Source of the DNA: G963422565 sp963422565
GTDB taxonomy: Bacteria > Pseudomonadota > Alphaproteobacteria > MPNO01
Assembly: GCA_963422565.1 (NCBI GenBank)
Contig: OY730228.1
Coordinates: 3,038,001 to 3,102,000, forward strand
Length of the DNA stretch: 64,000 nt
Reading direction: 5' to 3'
A program made the translations under genes and the position numbers. A model generated the notes under the pieces. It worked only from the letters and a program-made list of their open reading frames with translations. It was not told the DNA's origin and searched no databases. Positions 7,925 through 15,189 of the stretch are shown piece after piece. Every line of letters starts with the position of its first letter. Positions within the stretch are counted from its first letter, which is position 1.

Positions 7925-10239
7925 GCAGCTTCCCCGCGGGCGCGAACCGACTCGATCGCCGCCAGCACCCGTTCCGGCGTCGCCGGCGCGTCGAGGGCGA
8001 CGACCTCGCGATGCCCGGCGAGCGAGGAGACCGCATCGCGGATGGCGAGCCAGACCGAGATCGCCAGCATCAGCGGCGGCTCGCCGACCGCCTTGGAACG
8101 GAAGACGGTAGGCCGGGGGTTGGGCACGTTGTCGAGGAGATGCACGTTGAACTCGGCGGGGACATCGCGGCTGCCCGGGATCTTGTAGGTCGACGGTCCA
8201 TGCGTGCGGAGCCGGCCCTCCCCGTCCCACCACAGCTCCTCCATGGTCAGCCAGCCCATCCCCTGGACGAACCCGCCCTCGATCTGCCCCAGGTCGATCC
8301 CGGGGTTCAACGAGATCCCGCAGTCCTCGAGAATATCCGCGCGCAGCACCCGGCTCTCGCCGGTCAACAGATCGACCGCCACCTCGGAAATGCAGGCGCC
8401 GTAGGCGAAATAGTAGAACGGGCTGCCGCGAAAGCCGTCGGGATCCCAATGGATGTCAGGGGTACGGTAGAAGCCGGCCGCCGACAGAGACACGCGCGCG
8501 CGCCAGGCGAGCTCGGCGAGCTCGGCGAAGGCGAGCGAGCGATTGCCGGCATAGACGCGGTTGTCGGCGAAGCGGATCTCGCCCGCCGGGATGTCGAAAT
8601 GCCCCGCCGCCACCTCGCTCATGCGCGTCTTGATCCGCGACGCCGCGTCGAGCGCAGCCATGCCGTTCAGGTCCGAACCCGAGGAGGCGGCCGTGGCCGA
8701 GGTGTTGGGCACCTTCCCGGTGTTCGCCGGGGAGATCCCGATTCGGTCGAGATCGATCTGAAAGACCTCGGACACGACCTGGGCCACCTTCACGTAGAGG
8801 CCCTGGCCCATCTCGGTGCCGCCGTGGTTCAGATGCACGCTTCCGTCCGTATAGACATGGACTAGCGCGCCGGCCTGGTTGAGGGTCGGGACGTTGAAGG
8901 AGATGCCGAACTTGACCGGCATCAGCGCGATGCCCTTGCGGATGACGGGGCTCCGTCGGTTGAACGCGGCGACCGCGGCCCGCCTTCCCTCGTAATCCGC
9001 CTCGGTGCGGAGCCGATCGACGATCGGGCGGATCGGATCGTCCTCGACCGTCTGGCCGTAGGGGGTGACGTTGCGCGGTGCCGGCCCGTAATAGTTCGCT
9101 CGTCGGACGGCCTCGACATCGGCGCCGATCGCGCGCGCGATATGCTCGATCACCGCCTCGATGACGAGCATGCCCTGGGGGCCGCCGAACCCGCGAAACG
9201 CGGTGTTCGACACGGTGTTGGTCTTGCAGCAATAGCCCCGGAACGACGCGTTCGGAATGTCGTAGCAGTTGTCGGCATGGCAGAGGGCGCGGGTCATCAC
9301 CGAGGGCGACAGGTCCGCGACGTTGCCCGCGCGGGCCGCGAACAGGATGTCGAGCCCCTGGATGCGGCCTTGGTCGGTGAATCCGACCTCGTAGCGAAAC
9401 AGGAAGTCGTGGCGCTTGCCGGTGACGATCATGTCGTCGTCGCGGCCGAGCCGGAGCTTGACCGGACGGCCGGACCGGCGGGCGAGGAGCGCGGCGAGCG
9501 CGGCGACGATCGTCGCCTGGCTCTCCTTCCCGCCGAAGGCGCCCCCCATCCTCCGGACTTCGACCGTCACCGCGTTGGCCGGCAGGCCGAGGACATGGGC
9601 GACGCCATGCTGGACCTCCGTCGGATGCTGGGTCGAGGAATGGACCAGCATGTTGCCGTCCTCGGACGGCACGGCGAGCGCGATCTGGGTCTCGAGATAG
9701 AAGTGGTCCTGCCCGCCGCAGGACAGGCCGCCGCTGACGCGGCGCGGCGCGGCGTCGATCGCGGCAGCTGCGTCGCCCCGGCGGAGGATCTGCGGTTCCG
9801 CGACGAAGGACTCGCGGGCCAGCGCCTCCTCGATCGACAGCAGGGCGGGCAGCGGGGTGTAGGCGACCGCGACCGCGCGCGCGGCGACGCGCGCCAGATC
9901 GCGGGTTGCCGCGGCGACCGCGGCGACCGGGTGGCCGTGATATTCCGCGGCATCCTCGGCGAGGATCGGCTCGCCGGAGAGGATCGGCGCCACGTTGTTT
10001 CGGCCCGGAATGTCGGACGCCGTGACCACGGCGTGGACTCCCGGCATGGCCACGGCGCGGGCGGCGTCGATCGAATCGATCCGCGCATGGGCGTGCGGGC
10101 TGACGACGAGCCACCCCTCGAGCGTGCCCGCCGGAGCGCGCATGTCGTCGATATAGACCGCCTTGCCGGTGACGTGCTTCTCCGCGCTGTCATGGCGCCA
10201 CGTCCGATGGACGCCGCCGCGGAGCGCCGCTGCCGTCAC
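7921..10239 (-). CDS. xdhB: Xanthine dehydrogenase, molybdopterin-binding large subunit
   Basis: A 772-residue molybdenum hydroxylase subunit starting at a GTG that overlaps the xdhA stop (GTGA). It has the residues expected for true xanthine dehydrogenase: MGGAFGGKES (Glu equivalent to bovine Glu802), NTAFRGFGGPQG (Arg equivalent to bovine Arg880), GTEMGQGLYVKVAQ and the general-base Glu in KAVGEPPLML. It oxidises hypoxanthine and xanthine to urate with XdhA, which carries the FeS and FAD centres. The following genes (uraD, puuD, uraH) use the product. The sulfurase chaperone XdhC is not encoded nearby and must be elsewhere. Confidence 0.96.
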   Translation of the reverse strand: MTAAALRGGVHRTWRHDSAEKHVTGKAVYIDDMRAPAGTLEGWLVVSPHAHARIDSIDAARAVAMPGVHAVVTASDIPGRNNVAPILSGEPILAEDAAEYHGHPVAAVAAATRDLARVAARAVAVAYTPLPALLSIEEALARESFVAEPQILRRGDAAAAIDAAPRRVSGGLSCGGQDHFYLETQIALAVPSEDGNMLVHSSTQHPTEVQHGVAHVLGLPANAVTVEVRRMGGAFGGKESQATIVAALAALLARRSGRPVKLRLGRDDDMIVTGKRHDFLFRYEVGFTDQGRIQGLDILFAARAGNVADLSPSVMTRALCHADNCYDIPNASFRGYCCKTNTVSNTAFRGFGGPQGMLVIEAVIEHIARAIGADVEAVRRANYYGPAPRNVTPYGQTVEDDPIRPIVDRLRTEADYEGRRAAVAAFNRRSPVIRKGIALMPVKFGISFNVPTLNQAGALVHVYTDGSVHLNHGGTEMGQGLYVKVAQVVSEVFQIDLDRIGISPANTGKVPNTSATAASSGSDLNGMAALDAASRIKTRMSEVAAGHFDIPAGEIRFADNRVYAGNRSLAFAELAELAWRARVSLSAAGFYRTPDIHWDPDGFRGSPFYYFAYGACISEVAVDLLTGESRVLRADILEDCGISLNPGIDLGQIEGGFVQGMGWLTMEELWWDGEGRLRTHGPSTYKIPGSRDVPAEFNVHLLDNVPNPRPTVFRSKAVGEPPLMLAISVWLAIRDAVSSLAGHREVVALDAPATPERVLAAIESVRARGEAA

Positions 10240-11690
10240 AGCGCGTGGACCTCGGTCGGCACCGCGTCGCCCATGCTTTCGATATGGAGCCGGTCCAGCA
10301 GGTTGGCGGCGACCGCCCGCCGATAGGATGCCCTGGCCCGGACATCGTCGATCGGGGCGAAATCGTCTTCGAGCGCCCGCTTGGCCGCGCCCAGCGTCTC
10401 CGCGTTCCAGGGCCGGCCGCGGAGCGCCGCCTCGGCCGCCGGCGCGCGCTTCGGGACTGCGGCCATCCCGCCATAGGCGATACGGGCGGACGCCACCGCG
10501 CCGTCGGCGATGGCGACGGAATAGGCGCCGACCACCGCCGAAATATCCTGATCGTAGCGCCGGGAGATCTTGTAGACATGGAAGCTCCGGCCGGCGGCCG
10601 GGCGGGGAATGCGCACCGCTTCGATGATCTCGTCGCCGGCGAGGGCGGTCCGTCGATAGTCCTGGAAGAACGCCTCCATGGGCAGTTCGCGAACCCCGCC
10701 CGCGCGCCGCAGGACAAGCGTTGCGTCGAGGGCGATCAGGCAGGGCAGCGTGTCGCCGATTGGCGAGGCGGTCGCGATATTGCCGCCGATCGTGCCGAGG
10801 CTGCGGATCTGGCGCGAACCGATGCGGCGGATCAGCGCTCCGAAGGCGGGATAGTCCGCCTCCAGGACCGGAAGTGCGCGGGCATAGGTGGCGGCGGCGC
10901 CGATCAGGATGTGATCGCGGTCTGCCGCGACGCGGTCGAGCCCGGCGATCCGGGAGAGCAGGATCGTCTCTTCCCAGGGCGCGCGGTCCTTGCTGAACTC
11001 CAGGCCGGCGTCGGTGCCGCCGGCGAGCAGCCGGGCGGCCGGGCGACGCGCCCGTATATCGCAGGCGGCCGCGAGCGTTCGCGGCGCGTGAACGATCTGC
11101 CCGTTCGTCTCGAAGCGGGCGTCGTCGGCCGGCGTGCCGGCCGCGGGCGCGAAGTCGGGGGCCGTGCGCGGCGTGGCGGCGGCCGTCCTCGCCGCTTCGA
11201 CGATCGACCGATAACCCGTGCAGCGGCAGAGATTGCCGGCGAGCGCCTCGTGGACGAGATGTTCGTCCGCCGGCTCGCCACCGAGATGGAACGCATGGAG
11301 CGCCATCACGATCCCCGGCGTACAGAAGCCGCACTGGCTGCCATGGGTGGCGACCAGCGCCGCCTGCACCGGGTGCAGCGCGCCGTCGCGGTCCAGCCCT
11401 TCGACGGTCAGCGCGGCGCAGCCGTCGAGCTGGGCGAGGGTCATCAGGCAGCTGTTGACCGCCTCGTAGCGGACACCGCCCTCCTCGCGCCGCGCCGTCA
11501 CGATCGTGCAGGCGCCGCAATCGCCCTCGGCGCAGCCCTCCTTGGTCCCGGTCAGGCCCTCGACCTCTCGCAGCCAGTCGAGCACGGTGGTTAGCGGCGC
11601 GGCCCCGGCCGGCGACCGGCGCTCGCCGTTCAGGAGGAAATGGATCCGGTCTCTCACCTGACGGCCACCCGTTCGATCCGCACTCGACAC
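10236..11690 (-). CDS. xdhA: Xanthine dehydrogenase small subunit (2Fe-2S and FAD domains)
   Basis: A 484-residue protein: plant-type [2Fe-2S] domain with Cys at about 53, 58 and 61 (CAEGDCGAC), second cluster domain with QCGFCTPG and LCRCTGY, then a FAD-binding domain (LLAGGTDAGLEFSK; SLGTIGGNIATASPIGD) and the CO-dehydrogenase flavoprotein C-terminus. The open frame begins with GTG at 11690; another in-frame GTG at 11657 is possible. A consensus-like promoter just upstream places the transcript start at or next to the 11690 GTG, which would make the message leaderless. First gene of the purine operon; it passes electrons from XdhB to NAD. Confidence 0.95.
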   Translation of the reverse strand: MSSADRTGGRQVRDRIHFLLNGERRSPAGAAPLTTVLDWLREVEGLTGTKEGCAEGDCGACTIVTARREEGGVRYEAVNSCLMTLAQLDGCAALTVEGLDRDGALHPVQAALVATHGSQCGFCTPGIVMALHAFHLGGEPADEHLVHEALAGNLCRCTGYRSIVEAARTAAATPRTAPDFAPAAGTPADDARFETNGQIVHAPRTLAAACDIRARRPAARLLAGGTDAGLEFSKDRAPWEETILLSRIAGLDRVAADRDHILIGAAATYARALPVLEADYPAFGALIRRIGSRQIRSLGTIGGNIATASPIGDTLPCLIALDATLVLRRAGGVRELPMEAFFQDYRRTALAGDEIIEAVRIPRPAAGRSFHVYKISRRYDQDISAVVGAYSVAIADGAVASARIAYGGMAAVPKRAPAAEAALRGRPWNAETLGAAKRALEDDFAPIDDVRARASYRRAVAANLLDRLHIESMGDAVPTEVHAL

Positions 11691-11697
11691 CGCGCGA

Positions 11698-11725
11698 ATT
11701 ATACGGCATGCGGCCGCCGGGTCAC
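11698..11725 (-). promoter_or_regulatory. Candidate promoter of the purine operon
   Basis: On the minus strand a perfect TATAAT (-10) occupies 11703-11698, with GTGACC (4 of 6 to TTGACA) at 11725-11720 and a 16-bp spacer. Transcription would start about 7 nt downstream, at 11691-11690, which coincides with the first possible GTG of xdhA. The hexamer stands out in this GC-rich sequence. Confidence 0.5.
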
Positions 11726-11812
11726 GGTCTCGACTGCCGCAGGCGGCACGCGCCGACGCGCCGGTTCGTGCTAATTTCGCCGGGATCCGATCGAGACCGG
11801 CGGACTGCGATC

Positions 11813-12364
11813 ATGACCGCAATGCTCAGCTTGGCCTTCGATCCCTCTACCTCGAACCCGCTCTTCGGGAATCGCAGGCTGAAGATGGGCACATTCTGCA
11901 CGAACCTGTCCCACGGCTGCGCGGCGTCGGATATCGACGGCGTGCTCCGGGCGCTCTGGCCGGAGACCGTGGCGCTCGCCGAACTCGCCGATAGGATGGA
12001 CTATGAGGCTCTGGTGCCGGGCGGGCGCTGGCTTGGGTTCGGCGGCAAGACCAACTTCAACGGCGCCGGCTTCGAATGCTATTCCTGGGCGGCCGGAAGC
12101 GCCGGCGTCAACCACAATGCGGCGATCTTCGCTACCTCGCACGTACCGACGGTGCACCCGGTCATGGCGGCCAAGCAGGCGACCACGATCGACCATATTT
12201 CGGCCAGCCGGTTCACGCTCGATGTGGTGACCGGCTGGTATGGGACCGAATTCACGCTGTTCGGGATCGGCGGCGTGCTCACCTCCTGGGCCCGCTACCG
12301 GGAGGGGATGGAGAAGTTCGCCGTAGAGACCTACCCGCTCCTCGTGCAGGCGGGCCTCCGATGA
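11813..12364 (+). pseudogene. Truncated LLM-class flavin-dependent monooxygenase
   Basis: The frame encodes 183 residues that match the N-terminal half of LLM-class (luciferase-like, RutA/SsuD-type) monooxygenases: KMGTFCTNLSHG, ADRMDYEALVPGGRWLGFGG, ATSHVPTVHPVMAAKQATTIDHIS and RFTLDVVTGWYGTEFTLFGI. Directly after this motif, where the family continues for roughly another 180 residues, the sequence becomes unrelated and stops at 12364. The C-terminal half of the barrel is missing, so this is a gene remnant. It sits directly upstream of an intact LLM gene of a different subgroup. Confidence 0.75.
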
Positions 12365-12443
12365 CGGCCGAAACCTTATCCTTGCGCGGTTGCCGGCGTT
12401 CACCGAGACTCGCGCCGTAGTGCGGCCCACCGGAGCGTCGTCG

Positions 12444-13688
12444 ATGCGACCCGTCCAGCTGTTCTGCTGGCATTTCATGGCCTACCCCTATCTGCCGCCG
12501 GACTTCGACGACAGGTTCGAAACCGGCTGGGTCACGGTGCCCAACAATCTCTGGGACCGGGAACGGGCCGACGGGTTGTTCCAGGACTATATCGACCAGC
12601 TCGTCTACGGCGAGGAGCTGGGGTTCGACGGGCTGGTGCTCAACGAGCACCACCAGAACATCTACGGGCTGATGCCCTCGCCCAACATCATCGCTTCGGC
12701 CCTGACCCAACGGACGCGGCGGGCGAAGCTGGTCGTGCTCGGCAATCTGCTGCCGCTGCACCTCAACCCGCTGCGAGTCTCCGAGGAGTACGCGATGATC
12801 GACTCGATCAGCGGCGGCCGGCTGATCGCCGGTTTCGCGGTCGGGGGCGGCCCGGAGGCCTACAACTACAATGTCCCATCCCCGCAATCCCGCGAGCGGT
12901 TCTGGGAAGCGGTCGACCTGATCGTCCGAAGCTGGACCGAGGACGGCCCGTTCGATCACGAAGGCCCGGCCTACCCGCTGCGCTACGTCAACGTCTGGCC
13001 GCGCCCGCGGCAGATGCCGCATCCGCCCGTCTGGGTACCGGGAAGCCTGAGCGCCGAGACCATGGACCGGGTGGCCGCGCGCGGCTTCAACTATTTCCTG
13101 TCGTCGCGCACCCACGGCGCGGCGACCCGCATGGCGCGCGAGCGCTTCGCGTCGGTGCTGGAACGCCATGGCGACCGCTACCACCCCTTCAGGATGGGCG
13201 TTCTGCTCTCCGTCTATGTCGCGGAGACCGACGAGCAGGCACGGGCGGAAGCGCAGGAAGGAATCTGGTACTTTCTCAAATTCTGCCTGAAGGGCCATCT
13301 TCGCCGCGTCGGGCGGACGCTGACCTTCGGCCCCGGCGTCCCCTCTCAATCGGTCGCATCCTGGGAGGCTTATCTCCGCAATTCCAGCCCCAGCGCGCCG
13401 ATGCTGGGCGATGCGGAGGACTGGGACGAGCTCGACTCCAAGGCCTCGATCATCGTCGGCAGCCCGGTCGTGGTTACCGAGAAGCTCTGGTCGCTGATCG
13501 AAGAGGCGCGGGTGGGCAACCTCCTGATCCAGTTCCACTTCGGCAATATGGACGACGCCCTCGCCCGCAAGAGCATGCGGTTGTTCGCGACCGAGGTCGC
13601 GCCCGAGCTTCGGGCGCGGTCGGCGGCCCTGTTCGGCCGCGACTATCCGATGCTCGCGGATCTGCCGGGCGCCGGAGCGGCCGCGTGA
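12444..13688 (+). CDS. LLM-class flavin-dependent oxidoreductase (bacterial luciferase-like)
   Basis: A 414-residue FMN/F420-type TIM-barrel oxidoreductase beginning MRPVQLFCWHFMAYPYL; an in-frame start at 12390 is less likely. Typical segments are YGEELGFDGLVLNEHHQ, the LGNLLPLHLNPLRVSEEYAMIDSISGGRL core and GSPVVVTEKLW near the end. Such enzymes use reduced flavin and oxygen to hydroxylate or cleave C-N, C-S or ester-activated substrates. Its stop overlaps the start of the alpha/beta hydrolase gene by 4 bp, so both proteins should be made together and act in one pathway. Substrate unknown; the flavin reductase is not adjacent. Confidence 0.9.
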   Translation: MRPVQLFCWHFMAYPYLPPDFDDRFETGWVTVPNNLWDRERADGLFQDYIDQLVYGEELGFDGLVLNEHHQNIYGLMPSPNIIASALTQRTRRAKLVVLGNLLPLHLNPLRVSEEYAMIDSISGGRLIAGFAVGGGPEAYNYNVPSPQSRERFWEAVDLIVRSWTEDGPFDHEGPAYPLRYVNVWPRPRQMPHPPVWVPGSLSAETMDRVAARGFNYFLSSRTHGAATRMARERFASVLERHGDRYHPFRMGVLLSVYVAETDEQARAEAQEGIWYFLKFCLKGHLRRVGRTLTFGPGVPSQSVASWEAYLRNSSPSAPMLGDAEDWDELDSKASIIVGSPVVVTEKLWSLIEEARVGNLLIQFHFGNMDDALARKSMRLFATEVAPELRARSAALFGRDYPMLADLPGAGAAA

Positions 13689-14503
13689 CCGAGCGCGCCG
13701 TCGCGCTTACCGGCGGGCGTACTGTCTGGATCGCGGAGGCCGGCGGCGGCGCGCCCCTCCTCTATCTGCACGGGATCGCCGATGTCCACGGCGCGTCCTT
13801 CGACCTGCTGCCGGTCCACCGGCTCCTCGCCGAGCGGGTTTCCGTCATTGCGCCGGCCCATCCCGGCTGCGCGAACAGCGGCGCCGAGGAGACCATCGAG
13901 TCGATCGACGATTTGGTCTTCCACTATCTCGAACTGCTCGATGCGCTGGAGATCGGGCGGTTCGCCCTCGCCGGCGCCTGCATCGGCGGCTGGATCGCGG
14001 CCGAGATCGCCGTCCGCCACCCCGAGCGGGTGACCGCCCTCGGGCTGATCGGCGCCGCGGGCCTGTTCGTCTCGGGTGCGCCGATCGCCGACGTCTTCTG
14101 GGAGACACACCCCAAGGACGGCGTCTCGCTCGCGCCGGTCCGCCGACTGCTGTTCGGAGACCCTGAGGGCGCGGCGGCGCGGGCGATGTTTCCCGACCCG
14201 CGGGGCGTGATCGACCAGGAATTGCTGCGCTACAAGCTGTTCAGATTCGCCTCGCGCATCGGCTTCAACCCGCCCTATTTCTACAATCGGAGGCTGATAG
14301 ACCGGCTCGGCCGCTATCGCGGTCCGGCGCTGGCGGTCTGGGGCGCGCGCGACCGCATGGTGCCGCTGAGCCACGGACACGCTTATGCGGACGGGCTCGG
14401 CGCGGGGCAGCTGGAGATCGTCGCCGGGGCGGGACACAGCCTCCAGGTCGAGCATCCCCGCCGCGTTGCGGCGCTGATCGCCGAACTCGTCGCCCGAACA
14501 TGA
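13685..14503 (+). CDS. Alpha/beta-fold hydrolase with a cysteine nucleophile
   Basis: A 272-residue hydrolase starting at GTG 13685, overlapping the LLM gene stop (GTGA). The fold markers are clear: LLYLHGIADVHG (oxyanion region), nucleophile elbow GACIGG at 97-102, acid ARDRMVP (Asp about 223) and base GAGHSLQ (His about 251). The elbow has Cys99 where most family members have Ser, as in dienelactone hydrolases, giving a Cys-Asp-His triad. Tight coupling to the LLM monooxygenase suggests it hydrolyses that enzyme's oxygenated product, such as an ester or lactone. No signal peptide, so cytosolic. Confidence 0.9.
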   Translation: MTERAVALTGGRTVWIAEAGGGAPLLYLHGIADVHGASFDLLPVHRLLAERVSVIAPAHPGCANSGAEETIESIDDLVFHYLELLDALEIGRFALAGACIGGWIAAEIAVRHPERVTALGLIGAAGLFVSGAPIADVFWETHPKDGVSLAPVRRLLFGDPEGAAARAMFPDPRGVIDQELLRYKLFRFASRIGFNPPYFYNRRLIDRLGRYRGPALAVWGARDRMVPLSHGHAYADGLGAGQLEIVAGAGHSLQVEHPRRVAALIAELVART

Positions 14504-14692
14504 ACGGTCACGAGGTCGGCGGACGCGGGCCGGTCGGGGGCGAGGGGGTCCGGCCGGCGCCCGATGTCGTCCCGATCCGTCGCGTCCGTGCGGTGCCGGC
14601 TCGCCCATCGGCCGGGATCGGCTCGGCACCGCCCGCCCGCCGGACCGCGGCCTCGGCCGTGCTCGCCGGCTCGTTCCTGTTTCCCCGCGCGC

Positions 14693-15189
14693 ATGAGTGA
14701 GCCGCCGGTCCTGATCGCCGGGGCCGGTCCCGTGGGTCTGATCCTGGCCCTCGGGCTCGCGCGTCCCGCGGAAGGGCGATTCGGTGACGCTGTTCGAGAG
14801 CCGCGCCGACCAGCATCAGGAGCCGCGCGCGGCGACGATCGACCCTCGACATGCTCGACGATTGCGGCCTCTATGACCGGGTCTCGCCGCTCGGTCTCGC
14901 GGCGCCCGTCGTCCATTACCGGGACCGCGCCGAGAATCGGTTGATCGCCGCTTTCGATCACGCCGTCCTTGCCGGCGAGACGCGCCATCCCTGGGTTCTC
15001 CAATGCGAGCGGAACAAGCTCGAGCAGGCCGCGTACCGTCGCTCGACGCCCTACCCCCGCGACGGTGCATTTCTCCAGCACGGTCACGGGGCTGCGCCAG
15101 GACGATGCGGGGGTCGCGGTCGACATCGTCGATGCCGAAGGCCGCACGCAACGCGCGCGGCCGCCGCCATCGCCTGACGGCGGCGCGGT
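14693..15189 (+). pseudogene. Decayed FAD-dependent aromatic monooxygenase (PheA/TfdB/UbiH-like)
   Basis: From ATG 14693 the frame reads SEPPVLIAGAGPVGLILALGLAR, the Rossmann start of flavoprotein hydroxylases. The family sequence then continues in other frames: DSVTLFESRADQHQEPRAAT, then TLDMLDDCGLYDRV and WVLQCERNKLEQ, then TVHFSSTVTGLRQDDAG ending near an eroded GADGG-like motif at about 15180. At least three frameshifts are needed to join these pieces, and only about 165 of the usual 400-550 residues remain before the convergent Mo-hydroxylase gene ends. It is dead by frame disruption and truncation. Confidence 0.8.
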
